DNA of 64,000 nt from positions 1 to 64,000 of the forward strand of contig JBDQQY010000016.1 of the NCBI GenBank assembly GCA_039889035.1. The letters run 5' to 3'. Below the pieces are notes generated by a model. That model had not been told where the DNA came from and did no database searches. It saw only the letters and a program-made list of their open reading frames with translations. This document shows, one piece after another, positions 54,975 through 63,997 of this stretch. The stretch comes from Plantactinospora sp039889035. GTDB taxonomy: Bacteria > Actinomycetota > Actinomycetes > Mycobacteriales > Micromonosporaceae. Both the position numbers and the translations under genes were made by a program. Position 1 is the first letter of the stretch. Every line of letters begins with the position of its first letter.

Positions 54975-56276
54975 TCAGCCGGCTTTGCCGCGGGCGATGT
55001 AGACGTTCATGTCGGTGAAGTCGACGGTGATGTTGTAGGGCTTCCAGAAGCTGTGGGAGAAGTGGCCCAGCACGTCGAACCCGTAAGGGGCGGGCTTACG
55101 GTTTTCGTTCGCGTAGCAGTAGGCCTCCTTGGCGGCGGCGTCGCCGATGCGGACCTCCTTCGGGTAGCAGGGGTAGACGACGGTTGGGTGGCTGTGCGCA
55201 AAAGTCTCGACCGGGCGGTCGTAGTCGGTGCGGATCCCCAACTGCGCGGCCGTTTCCACGGACATGCCCGCGGCGATCTCACCGGTTCCGCCGAAGTTCA
55301 CCGCCATCACCCGGGTGCCGGAGCTGGCGATGCTGCCCCTGCTGTGCAGCATGTGCTCACGGGCCAGCCACAGCGGCAGGGGCTCTGCGCCCGCCCGTGC
55401 GGCGTCGGCGCGTGCCTTCCTGGCCGTTGCGGGGGTGCTGCGCCGCAGGATCAGCGACCGGCCCGCATAGTCGAAGGTGGTCAGCAGGTGGTAGAAGACC
55501 CACATGCCGATCATGCCGTCGTGCTCAGTCTCGACGTCTCCGCCGGACTCCGACTCCGACCACCCCACGGGGATGTTACGCAGTTCGATGCCGCCCAGCT
55601 TGAACGAGTCCAGCACCCCGAAGTACATCCATATGGTGCCGTCTTTGTACTCGGTCTTCTGCTTGGCCACGGGGCTGAGCCCGGCCTCCTTGGCTACCGT
55701 CGAGGACATGCCCAGCCACGGGGCTCCGGTGTAGAACATGAAGCGCTTCGGTGGTCCGCCGTTGACCGAGACCTCCACCAGCGGAAACGGGTCCGTCTGC
55801 TGCCATGGCAGCCGCGCGGTGTCGCCGTGGATCTGATACGGCGTGCCGCGGACTGCCGCGAACCATTTGGCGTAGGTTTCCTTGCCGGCCACCTGCCAGC
55901 GTGGTACGGAGAGGGAGAGTTTGTCCTGCCGGATGTAGCAGTCGCCCAGGAGCTGGTTGGTGTCCTTGTCGTCGGGTGCCAGTTCGAGGGCCATCGTGAG
56001 AAACTTCTCGGCCTCGGGAAACCTGTTGGCCAGTAGCCCGACATAGCCGCGCTGGCGGGCCGCGTGCAGGTTCATGGGGTCTTTCTTCAGGATCTCCTCG
56101 TACGCGCGGCCGGCCCGCTCGAACTTCCCCGCCTTGAACAGTGCGTCCGCGTCACCGCCGGGGTCGGCCCGTGCCATGGCCGACTCGCCCGGCAGTGGTG
56201 CGGTCGCGGCGGCACCGGCCAGCACGGCAGCGCCTCGCAACACCGAACGCCGATCCCATTCCCGGTCATTAGCCAA
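54975..56276 (-). CDS. exported TPR-aspartyl-protease-like protein without catalytic Asp
   Basis: 433 aa. Tat-like N-terminus (DRRSVLRGAAVLAGAAATAPLPG), then TPR-type helices (DALFKAGKFERAGRAYEEILKKDP, FPEAEKFLTMALELAPDD), then a double retropepsin-like fold. The first active-site loop reads FYTGAPWLG where DTGA is expected, and the second reads FGGTGEIAAGM, again without Asp. It is therefore probably a non-catalytic binding protein. TTG56276 follows GGGAGAAACGCG; an ATG 69 bases upstream is less well supported. The 259 bp upstream is without a gene. Confidence 0.7.
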   Translation of the reverse strand: MANDREWDRRSVLRGAAVLAGAAATAPLPGESAMARADPGGDADALFKAGKFERAGRAYEEILKKDPMNLHAARQRGYVGLLANRFPEAEKFLTMALELAPDDKDTNQLLGDCYIRQDKLSLSVPRWQVAGKETYAKWFAAVRGTPYQIHGDTARLPWQQTDPFPLVEVSVNGGPPKRFMFYTGAPWLGMSSTVAKEAGLSPVAKQKTEYKDGTIWMYFGVLDSFKLGGIELRNIPVGWSESESGGDVETEHDGMIGMWVFYHLLTTFDYAGRSLILRRSTPATARKARADAARAGAEPLPLWLAREHMLHSRGSIASSGTRVMAVNFGGTGEIAAGMSVETAAQLGIRTDYDRPVETFAHSHPTVVYPCYPKEVRIGDAAAKEAYCYANENRKPAPYGFDVLGHFSHSFWKPYNITVDFTDMNVYIARGKAG

Positions 56277-56535
56277 CGCGTTTCTCCCTTCCAGTGAACC
56301 TCTCTGCAACCTGAACCGCGCAGCGAGTGCGTCCCCGAGTTCCACCTGCGGTCGCCACGGACCGCAAGGGGAGGTGGAAAAAGGTTCGGTGCAGCGCTCT
56401 ACCGAGGCGGCAGCAACACAGAGGCGGGTTCACCGTACGGGCCGCAACATATCGTCGGCATATCGAAAACACCTACGTGCCGACACAGCCGCGCTGCCGT
56501 GATCGAAGTGAGGTCGTCGGGCCCGGCCGGCCCGG

Positions 56536-58182
56536 TCAGGCGCCCTTCAGCACCTCGGTGATCAGTGCCTGCGCCTCTTCCTGGAGCCGGCCGAGGTGCT
56601 CCGGTCCCCGGAAGGACTCCGCGTAGATCTTGTAGACGTCCTCCGTACCGGACGGGCGGGCGGCGAACCAGCCGGACTCGGTGCTGACCTTCAGCCCACC
56701 GATCGCCGCACCGTTGCCCGGCGCCTCGGTCAGGATGGCGGTGATCGGCTCCCCGGCCAGCTCGGTGGCGGCGACCTGGTCCGGGGAGAGCCGCCCGAGC
56801 ACCGCCTTCTGGGCCCGGTCGGCCGGCGCGTCGATCCGGGCGTACGCGGGTTCGCCGAACCGGGAGACCAGGTCGGCGTAGTGTTCGCTCGGCGTCCGCC
56901 CGGTCACCGCGATGATCTCGGCGGCCAGCAGGCAGAGCAGGATGCCGTCCTTGTCGGTGGTCCAGGTCCGGCCGTCGCGGGCCAGGAACGATGCTCCGGC
57001 GCTCTCCTCGCCGCCGAAGCCGACCGAGCCGTCCAGCAGCCCCGGAACGAACCACTTGAAGCCGACCGGAACCTCCAGCAGCTTCCGGCCCAGGTCGGCG
57101 GCGACCCGGTCGATCATGGACGAGGAGACCAGGGTCTTGCCGACCGCCGCGTCCGCCGACCAGTCGGGCCGGTTGCCGAACAGGTAGGAGATCGCCACCG
57201 CGAGGTAGTGGTTCGGGTTCATCAGACCGCCGTCCGGGGTGACGATGCCGTGCCGGTCGGCGTCGGCGTCGTTTCCGGTGGCGACCTGGTAGTCGGCGCG
57301 CCGGGCGATCAGCGAGGCCATCGCGTACGGGGACGAGCAGTCCATCCGGATCTTGCCGTCCCAGTCCAGGGTCATGAACCGCCAGGTCGGGTCGACCAGC
57401 GGATTCACCACGGTCAGGTCCAGGCCGTGCCGGTCCGCGATCTCGCCCCAGTACGCCACGCTCGCCCCGCCCAGCGGGTCCGCGCCGATCCGCACCCCGG
57501 CGGCCCGTACCGCCGGGAGGTCGAGCGCCGAGGGCAGGTCGTCGACGTACTCGGCGAGGAAGTCGTACCGGCCGGTGGTGTCGGCGGCGCGCGCCCGGGC
57601 GTACGGGAGGCGCCTGACCTCACGGAGTCCGTCGGCCAGCAGCGCGTTCGCGCGGTCCTGGATCCACCTCGTCGTGTCGGTGTCGGCCGGGCCGCCGTGC
57701 GTGGGGTTGTACTTGAACCCGCCGTCCGAAGGTGGGTTGTGCGACGGGGTGATCACGATCCCGTCGGCGAGCCCGCTGGTACGCCCGGAGTTGTGCCGGA
57801 GCACCGCGTGCGACAGTGCCGGGGTGGGGGTGTAGCCGTCCCGGCTGTCGACCAGCACCGTCACCTCGTTGGCGGCCAGCACCTCCAGCGCGCTCACCAT
57901 GGCCGGCTCGGAGAGCGCGTGCGTGTCCCGGGCCAGGAAGAGCGGCCCGTCGACGCCCTGGTCCCGCCGGTATTCGCAGGTCGCCTGCGTGATCGCCAGG
58001 ATGTGCTGCTCGTTGAACGCCGCCCGCAGGCTCGACCCACGGTGCCCGGAGGTGCCGAACGAGACCTGCTGCGCCGGGTCGGCCGGGTCCGGCCGCTCGG
58101 CGTAGTACGCGGTGACGAGCCGGGGCACGTCCACCAGGTCGTCGGGCTCGGCGGGCTGGCCGGCGCGGGCGTGTACGGACAT
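56536..58182 (-). CDS. pgm: phosphoglucomutase (alpha-D-glucose phosphate-specific)
   Basis: 548 aa. The N-terminal FGTSGHRGSSLRAAFNEQH starts the substrate-binding region. Catalytic phosphoserine S147 is in TPSHNPPSDGGFKYNP. The metal loop is GNDADADRHG, and the sugar-specificity loop is GGEESAGAS. The phosphate loop is near the end (ARPSGTEDVYKIYAESF). Interconverts glucose-6-P and glucose-1-P. AAGGAGG precedes the ATG. It lies downstream of glgC in the same direction, so both feed glycogen and sugar-nucleotide supply. Confidence 0.95.
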   Translation of the reverse strand: MSVHARAGQPAEPDDLVDVPRLVTAYYAERPDPADPAQQVSFGTSGHRGSSLRAAFNEQHILAITQATCEYRRDQGVDGPLFLARDTHALSEPAMVSALEVLAANEVTVLVDSRDGYTPTPALSHAVLRHNSGRTSGLADGIVITPSHNPPSDGGFKYNPTHGGPADTDTTRWIQDRANALLADGLREVRRLPYARARAADTTGRYDFLAEYVDDLPSALDLPAVRAAGVRIGADPLGGASVAYWGEIADRHGLDLTVVNPLVDPTWRFMTLDWDGKIRMDCSSPYAMASLIARRADYQVATGNDADADRHGIVTPDGGLMNPNHYLAVAISYLFGNRPDWSADAAVGKTLVSSSMIDRVAADLGRKLLEVPVGFKWFVPGLLDGSVGFGGEESAGASFLARDGRTWTTDKDGILLCLLAAEIIAVTGRTPSEHYADLVSRFGEPAYARIDAPADRAQKAVLGRLSPDQVAATELAGEPITAILTEAPGNGAAIGGLKVSTESGWFAARPSGTEDVYKIYAESFRGPEHLGRLQEEAQALITEVLKGA

Positions 58183-58254
58183 GTGACCTCCTTCTGGCAC
58201 GGGTGCGGGCAGGCGGAACCGGCGCTGCCGGCTCCGCCGGTGGTGGCCGACGGG

Positions 58255-59487
58255 TCAGGGCTCGACGCGCTGTCCCTTGCCGATGACCACGATCCCACGG
58301 TCGGAGACCGTGTACCGCTCACGATCGCGGTCCAGGTCGACGCCGATCTCCGCGCCCTCCGGCACCACCACGTTCTTGTCGAGGATGGCGTTGCGGACCA
58401 CGGCGTGCCGGCCGATCTCCACCCCCTCCATCACCACCGAGCCTTCCACGTGGGCCCAGGAGTGCACCCGGACATTCGGCGAGACGACCGAGTTCTCCAC
58501 CAGCGCACCGGAGACCACCACTCCCGGGGAGATCATCGACTCCACCGCCCGGCCGATCCGCTCCTCCAGCCCGTGCACGAACTTGGCCGGCGGCCACGGC
58601 GGGTGGTCGGTGTAGATCGGCCACTCGTAGTTGTAGAGGTTGAAGACCGGGTGTACGGCGATCAGGTCCATGTGCGCCTCGTAGAACGAGTCCAGCGTCC
58701 CCACGTCCCGCCAGTACGCCCGGTCCCGGTCGGTGCTGCCCGGCACCTCGTTGTCGCGGAAGTCGTAGACGTTGGCCTCGCCCCGCTCGACCAGCATCGG
58801 GATGATGCTGCCGCCCATGTCGTGCTTGCTGGCCCGGTCGGCCGCGTCGGTCTCCACCGCCTCGCAGAGCACCTTGGTGGTGAAGACGTAGTTGCCCATC
58901 GACGCGTAGATCTCGTCGGGCGCGTCCGGCAGGCCCTTCGCGTCGGTCGGCTTCTCGCGGAACGCCTGGATCCGCCGGCCGTCCGCCCCCACCTCGATCA
59001 CCCCGAACTGGTCGGCGGTGCCGAGCGGCTGGCGGATGCCGGCGACCGTCACCCCGGCGCCGGAGTCGATGTGCTGCTCCAGCATCTGCCGGGGGTCCAT
59101 CCGGTAGATGTGGTCCGCGCCGAACACGATGACGTAGTCCGGCTGCTCGTCGTTGATCAGGTTGAAGCTCTGGTAGATCGCGTCGGCCGAGCCGGCGAAC
59201 CACCACGGTCCGCGGCGCTGCTGGGCCGGTACCGGCGTCACGTAGTTACCGAGCAGGTTCGACATCCGCCAGGTCTTGGTGACGTGCCGGTCCAGCGAGT
59301 GCGACTTGTACTGGGTCAGCACCACGATCTTCAGGAACCCGCCATTGGCCAGGTTGGACAGCACAAAATCGATCATGCGGTACATGCCGCCGAACGGCAC
59401 GGCCGGCTTGGCGCGGTCGGCGGTCAGGGGCATCAGTCGCTTGCCCTCTCCCCCGGCCAGGACGATCGCGAGGACCTTGGCTGACAT
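58255..59487 (-). CDS. glgC: glucose-1-phosphate adenylyltransferase
   Basis: 410 aa. N-terminal nucleotidyltransferase domain with AIVLAGGEGKRLMPLTADRAKPAVPFGG, GADHIYRMD and FREKPTD, and a C-terminal left-handed beta-helix (SGALVENSVVSPNVRVHSWAHVEGSVV). It makes ADP-glucose from ATP and glucose-1-P for glycogen. No Shine-Dalgarno; TACCGT is 6 bases before ATG59487, so probably leaderless. The beta-helix region likely carries the allosteric site. Divergent, with a 156-bp gap, from the lysG end. Confidence 0.95.
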   Translation of the reverse strand: MSAKVLAIVLAGGEGKRLMPLTADRAKPAVPFGGMYRMIDFVLSNLANGGFLKIVVLTQYKSHSLDRHVTKTWRMSNLLGNYVTPVPAQQRRGPWWFAGSADAIYQSFNLINDEQPDYVIVFGADHIYRMDPRQMLEQHIDSGAGVTVAGIRQPLGTADQFGVIEVGADGRRIQAFREKPTDAKGLPDAPDEIYASMGNYVFTTKVLCEAVETDAADRASKHDMGGSIIPMLVERGEANVYDFRDNEVPGSTDRDRAYWRDVGTLDSFYEAHMDLIAVHPVFNLYNYEWPIYTDHPPWPPAKFVHGLEERIGRAVESMISPGVVVSGALVENSVVSPNVRVHSWAHVEGSVVMEGVEIGRHAVVRNAILDKNVVVPEGAEIGVDLDRDRERYTVSDRGIVVIGKGQRVEP

Positions 59488-59493
59488 GTCCCG

Positions 59494-59499
59494 ACGGTA
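59494..59499 (-). promoter_or_regulatory. -10 box TACCGT for leaderless glgC
   Basis: Read leftward, TACCGT lies 6 bases before ATG59487. It follows the same pattern as the other leaderless genes here. Confidence 0.45.
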
Positions 59500-59643
59500 A
59501 CGGAGCCGGCAGCCCACCGCACGGGGCTCGTCGGCTTCGTCCCGGCAAGATCTTCAACGGCCCGATTCGCCCGGATCCCACGGCACCAGTCCGGGTCGGC
59601 CGAGGACGCCCGCGACGGGGGTCACGCGGCCTGCCCCGGCTCG

Positions 59644-60534
59644 CTACCCGTCGAGGGCTTCGGCGGCCGCGGCGGCGACGCTGTCGGCCAGCACGCCGAG
59701 GAGTCGGGAGTCGAGTCGCCACTGCTGCCAGTAGAGCGGGACCTCGACCACCGCCGCCGGGTCGATCGGCACCAGGCTGCCGGCCGGATAGCGGTCGCCC
59801 TGCTGGGGCGGCACCATCCCCCAGCCGAGTCCGAGCCGGATCGCCTCCGGAAAGTCCCCGGAGGACGGGATGTAGCTGCGCGGCGGGTTCCAGGCCCGGC
59901 GGGACCGCTGCCGCAGATAGCGCTCCTGGAGGTCGTCCCGGCGGTCGAAGACCACTATCGGGGCGCGGGCGAGGGCATCGACGGTCGGTCCGTCCGGCAA
60001 CCAGGTCCGGAGGTACTCGGGACTGGCCATCGGGCGGTAGCGCATCCGGCCGAGCGGGCGTACCGCGCAGCCCTGCACGGGCCGGGACTCCGACGTGATC
60101 GCCGCCATCGCCGTACCCTGGCGGAGCAGCTCGACGGAGTGGGCCTGGTCCTCCCGGTAGACATCGACACAGATCCGCTCACGGGCGGCCACGGCCAGCG
60201 CCGGGAGTACCCAGGTGTTCAACGAGTCGCCGTTGACCACGATCGGGATCCGGCTGAACTCCGCCGGCTCGGCCGAGTCCTGACCCAGTTCCTGCAGCGC
60301 GTCGGTGGCGAGCAACGCGACCTGGCGGGCCAGCCGGAGCACGACCTGTCCCGAGGGGGTCGGGCGGGCCGGCTTGCCGCGCTCGACCAGCACCCGGCCG
60401 ACGGTGCTCTCCAGCGCCTTCATCCGCTGGCTGACCGCCGAGGGGGTGACGTGCAGCCGCCGGGCCGCCGCCTCGAACGAGCCGTCGTCGACGACGGAGA
60501 CGAAGGTGCGGAGCTGCTCGAACTGGAGGTCCAT
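59644..60534 (-). CDS. lysG: LysR regulator of LysE, LysG/ArgP type
   Basis: 296-aa LTTR. HTH: LRTFVSVVDDGSFEAAARRLHVTPSAVSQRMKALES. Effector-binding domain from about residue 90 (PIVVNGDSLNTWVLPAL), with SSGDFPEAIRLGLGWGMVP as in ArgP/LysG. In corynebacteria this regulator switches on lysE when basic amino acids accumulate. It is divergent from lysE across a 72-bp region holding a visible operator. TAGGCT lies 8 bases before its ATG. Confidence 0.9.
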   Translation of the reverse strand: MDLQFEQLRTFVSVVDDGSFEAAARRLHVTPSAVSQRMKALESTVGRVLVERGKPARPTPSGQVVLRLARQVALLATDALQELGQDSAEPAEFSRIPIVVNGDSLNTWVLPALAVAARERICVDVYREDQAHSVELLRQGTAMAAITSESRPVQGCAVRPLGRMRYRPMASPEYLRTWLPDGPTVDALARAPIVVFDRRDDLQERYLRQRSRRAWNPPRSYIPSSGDFPEAIRLGLGWGMVPPQQGDRYPAGSLVPIDPAAVVEVPLYWQQWRLDSRLLGVLADSVAAAAAEALDG

Positions 60535-60545
60535 GTTAAGCAAGC

Positions 60546-60569
60546 CTAATGAATCGTAAGAATGATTAG
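60546..60569. promoter_or_regulatory. LysG operator candidate
   Basis: CTAAT-GAATC-GTAA-GAATG-ATTAG, an inverted repeat with 8 of 10 pairs. Its centre is about -50 from the lysE transcript start, right upstream of a weak -35. It also overlaps the lysG -10 (TAGGCT). This is the layout expected for a LysR activator that represses itself. Confidence 0.6.
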
Positions 60570-60593
60570 CTGGAGTGGTCCGGCCAGGTTGCC

Positions 60594-60599
60594 TAGGGT
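60594..60599 (+). promoter_or_regulatory. -10 box TAGGGT for leaderless lysE
   Basis: TAGGGT lies exactly 7 bases before GTG60607. The -35 (CTGGAG at 18 bp spacing) is poor, consistent with dependence on LysG. Confidence 0.55.
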
Positions 60600-60606
60600 C
60601 GGGCCG

Positions 60607-61245
60607 GTGATCCTCTCCTCCGCCGCCGCCACGGCCGGTGTGCTGCCCGTGCTCGTCGCCGGGTTCGGCGTCGGCCTCTCCCTGATCGTGGCGATCGGGG
60701 CCCAGAACGCGTACGTGCTCCGCCAGGGCGTACGTGCCGAACACGTCCTGCCGATCGTGGCGATCTGCGCCGCCTCGGACGCGGCACTGATCCTGGCCGG
60801 CGTCAGCGGGATCGGGGTGGTGGTCGAACGCGCCCCGGTCGCACTCACCGTGGTCCGCTGGGCCGGCGCCGCCTTCCTGGTCGGCTACGGCCTGCTCGCC
60901 GCCCGCCGGGTCTTCGCCACCCAGAGCCTCCGGGCCGGTAACGGCGGCGGCACGTCGACGCTGCGCACGGCGGTACTCACCGTGCTGGCGATGACCTGGC
61001 TCAATCCGCACGTCTACCTGGACACCGTCCTGCTGGTCGGCTCGATCGCCAACACGCACGGCCAGGCCGGCCGGTGGTCCTTCGGGGCCGGAGCCGCGCT
61101 CGCCAGCTTCGTCTGGTTCGCCGCGCTCGGCTACGGGGCCCGGCTGCTCGGCCGGGTCTTCGCCCGCCCGGCCGCCTGGCGAGTCCTGGACGCCCTGATC
61201 GCGATCACCATGATCACGATCGGGGTGAGCCTGGTGGCAGCCTGA
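60607..61245 (+). CDS. lysE: LysE-type amino-acid exporter
   Basis: 212-aa membrane protein with six hydrophobic helices and the family front FGVGLSLIVAIGAQNAYVLRQGV, then GIGVVVERAP, and the central LAMTWLNPHVYLDTVLLVGSIA. Exports L-lysine and L-arginine. GTG60607 is chosen because it lies 7 bases after a -10 box; ATG60562 would need read-through of the operator. Divergent from lysG. Confidence 0.92.
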   Translation: MILSSAAATAGVLPVLVAGFGVGLSLIVAIGAQNAYVLRQGVRAEHVLPIVAICAASDAALILAGVSGIGVVVERAPVALTVVRWAGAAFLVGYGLLAARRVFATQSLRAGNGGGTSTLRTAVLTVLAMTWLNPHVYLDTVLLVGSIANTHGQAGRWSFGAGAALASFVWFAALGYGARLLGRVFARPAAWRVLDALIAITMITIGVSLVAA

Positions 61246-61666
61246 GCGGCCCCACCCGGAGGCCGACGGCGTTCCCGCCGGCTCCCGCCGCGTGTCCGCG
61301 GTCGCGCGCGACAAGGTCGGCTCGTGTCCGCGGTCGCGCGACAAGGTCGGCGCGGCACGGCGAAAGGCGGCGGAATCCGGGACGTCGGCGAGACGACAGC
61401 AAGGATGGCCGTTCGGTTGAGGAAGGTCATAAAAACAGCCCCTATAGTCGTACCGATCGATATGCGGCTTCCTCGTGGCCCACCAGATGATCGTGATCCG
61501 ACAACCCCACCAGGCGGTTCCGTCCGTCGATCAGCACATCCGGCATTTCCCGTTCCGCTCGGAGCGAGATCCCACCCGACCGCCACCATCCGTCAACGGA
61601 GAAGGCCGGGACAGCGGCGGACTGGCCACCGGCACGGTGCTCGTTATCCCAGGTAGGGCCGACATT
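61246..61666. other. intergenic region with tandem duplication and -10 box
   Basis: 421 bp between lysE and the desaturase. A 28-30-base unit beginning CGTGTCCGCGGTCGCGCG is repeated in tandem at 61291-61320 and 61323-61350 (second copy lacks 2 bases). TATAGT at 61443-61448, in a locally AT-rich stretch, could be a -10. Open frames exist on both strands (the desaturase frame extends back to 61475), but none has a convincing start or recognisable product. Confidence 0.55.
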
Positions 61667-62785
61667 GTGAGCGTGGGCCGAATGACACTCCGAACGCAGG
61701 CCGCCGGAGCGACCGTCACCGGTCTCCGTAGGTCGGAATATCTCGAGGCCAGATTGCGCGCCTTCCGCGCCCGCGAACTCGCCGACCGCCAGCATCCGAC
61801 GCGTACCCGGGTGGCCGTGGACGTGGCGTCACGCGTACTGCCGCTGCTCGGCGGTTACGCCGGGATCTTGCTGTTCGCCTTCCCCTACAACCTGCCCGCG
61901 ATAGCCCTCTTCTCGATAGCCACCGTCTCCATACTCGGCTCCTGGTTTCACGATTCGGTCCACCGGAGCGTCCAGGCGCCCGCCACCGTCGCCTTCCTGC
62001 TGGCCCGGCTCGGTGCGAGTCCGGTCGGCTTCAGTCCGGGCTGGTGGGCCTACAAGCATGTCCGGCTCCATCACCGATACCCCGGAAACCCGGAGTTCGA
62101 TCCCGACATCCAGTTCGGTCGGCTGGGGCGGGTCTCGTCCGCGCAGCGGTGGCAGCCACTTCACCTGACCCAGCACGTCCACATGTGGTTGCTGCTTCCG
62201 TTCTCGACGCTGAACATGCTCAAGCCGGCCGAACCGTGTCTGGTACGCCGCTACAACAACCTTCCCGGCATCAGGATCACGACGCCCGGCTGGCGCTTCC
62301 TGGTCGACAAGTACGCCGGGCCGGTGGTCGTCTGGCTGCCGGTCTTTCTCACGCAGTCCCTGCGGGGCGCCGTCCTGACCTTCCTCGTCTTCCATCTGCT
62401 CACCGGCACGCTGGTCTCCTTCGTCACCCAGGTCCAGCACAACACCGCACTCTCCGACGCCAGCGACGACTACTCGGCCCGCTGGCCCCTGTGCGAGCAG
62501 GTACTGCGCACCACCGACGTGGGTCGGTCGCAGGATCTCTGGTGGTGGCTCTGCGGCGGGGTGAACTTCCACGTCGCCCACCATCTGGCGCCGAGTCTCA
62601 GCTTCTTCGAGCTGCCGGCCGTGACCGCGCGGTTGCGGACGGACCTTCGGGAGATCGGCATCGACCTACCGGTGCACAGGAACATGATCGAGGCCCTGCG
62701 GTCGCACGCGTCGCTCGTCCGCAGCCTCGCCCGGCGTCCTTCCGACAGCCTCGCGCACAGGCTCGGCAGCAGCCTCGACAGATAG
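61667..62785 (+). CDS. membrane fatty-acid desaturase
   Basis: 372 aa from GTG61667 (TAGGGC lies 7 bases upstream; ATG61682 is an alternative). Three histidine boxes of the di-iron membrane desaturases: HDSVHRS, HVRLHHRYPG and FHVAHHLAPS, with a fourth His in QVQHN. Hydrophobic helices surround them. Inserts double bonds in acyl chains or oxidises related lipids; substrate not determinable. Followed 15 bp later by a membrane protein gene. Confidence 0.85.
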   Translation: MSVGRMTLRTQAAGATVTGLRRSEYLEARLRAFRARELADRQHPTRTRVAVDVASRVLPLLGGYAGILLFAFPYNLPAIALFSIATVSILGSWFHDSVHRSVQAPATVAFLLARLGASPVGFSPGWWAYKHVRLHHRYPGNPEFDPDIQFGRLGRVSSAQRWQPLHLTQHVHMWLLLPFSTLNMLKPAEPCLVRRYNNLPGIRITTPGWRFLVDKYAGPVVVWLPVFLTQSLRGAVLTFLVFHLLTGTLVSFVTQVQHNTALSDASDDYSARWPLCEQVLRTTDVGRSQDLWWWLCGGVNFHVAHHLAPSLSFFELPAVTARLRTDLREIGIDLPVHRNMIEALRSHASLVRSLARRPSDSLAHRLGSSLDR

Positions 62786-62800
62786 CCGAAAGGATCCAGG

Positions 62801-63997
62801 GTGCAGCCAGTACCGAAACAGACGCAGCGCACCGAACCGGCGCCCATCCCGGACCTGAAGCCGTTCGTGGTGGAACCGCTGATCCTGGCCCGGCTGGACG
62901 GCGCCGCGGCGGGCACCCTGACGGTCGCCCTCTTCACCGCGGCGCTGACCGCGCTGGCGGCCATCTGGTCGGCAGCCGCATCCGGGCTGTTCCTGCGGTC
63001 GAAGGACGCGGACGTCCTCTGGAACGACATCTGGCTCTTCGCGCTCCGCAACGAGTCGAACAGCGCCGACACCTCCGTTCCCTACCTGCGCGACTATCCG
63101 TCGATCATCCTGACCTTCACCATCGCCGCCTCCGTGCCGCTGGTCTACGCCCTGTACCGGGGGGCCGCCACGCTGCACTCCGAGATGGAGGCGTCCGGCT
63201 GCATCAAGTACGACGAGGCCGGCCGGCGGAAGCTCACCGAGGCGGTCGAGGCGGTCAATCTCCGGCTCCGGCGTTGGGGAAAGTTCTCGCCTCTCGCATT
63301 CGCGGTCGCCCTCGCCTTCACGACGCTCACCAACCTGGCGCTCCAGTCCGGGTTGTTCAAATTCCTCGCTCCCGGGCTTTACGACGAGTGGTGGGCGAGT
63401 CTCCAGCCACTACGCCCCGGAGGTGTAGTGTGGATCCTCTTTGGGGCGATCGGGATCTATATGGTTTACGCGGAGGCGGTGGTGGGTCTCACGTATGTTT
63501 CGTTCCTGAAGCGACTCCACAACGACTACCAGTTCAGGGCCAACATGCTCAACCCCGACGGGTTCTTCGGCTGGCTCCGACTACGGCAGTTGATTACGAA
63601 CATGCAGGCCGGAGCGCTGTGCACGCTACTCAGCGCCTGGGCACTGTCCTTCTTCCTGGAGCCGGCGACCGGAACCATCGCGACCGTCGTGCTGCTCTCG
63701 GTGTTCATCGGCGTCGTCGGCTATGTGTTCTTCGCCGTCAACATAAACTTCCGCCGCCAGGTTCGACGCGACAAGGAGGCCCAGACGCGGGAGGTGGCGG
63801 AGGAGATAAAGAAGAACGCCGGACGGACCGACACCGAGGGCCTGCTGCTGCTCCTGGTCGCCTATCAACGACTTGAATACATTGCCAAGATCCCCTCGAC
63901 CCCGATACGACAACGATGGCTGGTCGCCGGCGCTCTCTCCATCCTCGGGCCCATCTCCGCGATCTCCATCCAGGTGGTCAAGTACTTCTCACCATGA
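62801..63997 (+). CDS. hypothetical membrane protein
   Basis: 398 aa, complete, ending 3 bases before the window end. Four to six transmembrane helices (GTLTVALFTAALTALAAIWSAA, SIILTFTIAASVPLVYALY, WILFGAIGIYMVYAEAVVGL, TVVLLSVFIGVVGYVFFAV) with a long cytoplasmic Lys/Glu-rich segment (RRDKEAQTREVAEEIKKNAG) before a last helix. AAAGGA precedes GTG62801. Base composition is less GC-rich toward the end. No family recognised. Its closeness to the desaturase suggests an operon. Confidence 0.75.
   Translation: MQPVPKQTQRTEPAPIPDLKPFVVEPLILARLDGAAAGTLTVALFTAALTALAAIWSAAASGLFLRSKDADVLWNDIWLFALRNESNSADTSVPYLRDYPSIILTFTIAASVPLVYALYRGAATLHSEMEASGCIKYDEAGRRKLTEAVEAVNLRLRRWGKFSPLAFAVALAFTTLTNLALQSGLFKFLAPGLYDEWWASLQPLRPGGVVWILFGAIGIYMVYAEAVVGLTYVSFLKRLHNDYQFRANMLNPDGFFGWLRLRQLITNMQAGALCTLLSAWALSFFLEPATGTIATVVLLSVFIGVVGYVFFAVNINFRRQVRRDKEAQTREVAEEIKKNAGRTDTEGLLLLLVAYQRLEYIAKIPSTPIRQRWLVAGALSILGPISAISIQVVKYFSP

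Noticed and set aside
61442..61795. Leftward open frame ahead of the desaturase
   Set aside because: No start signal, overlaps the desaturase coding region and shows no recognisable family. It may be a degraded remnant, but this cannot be supported.
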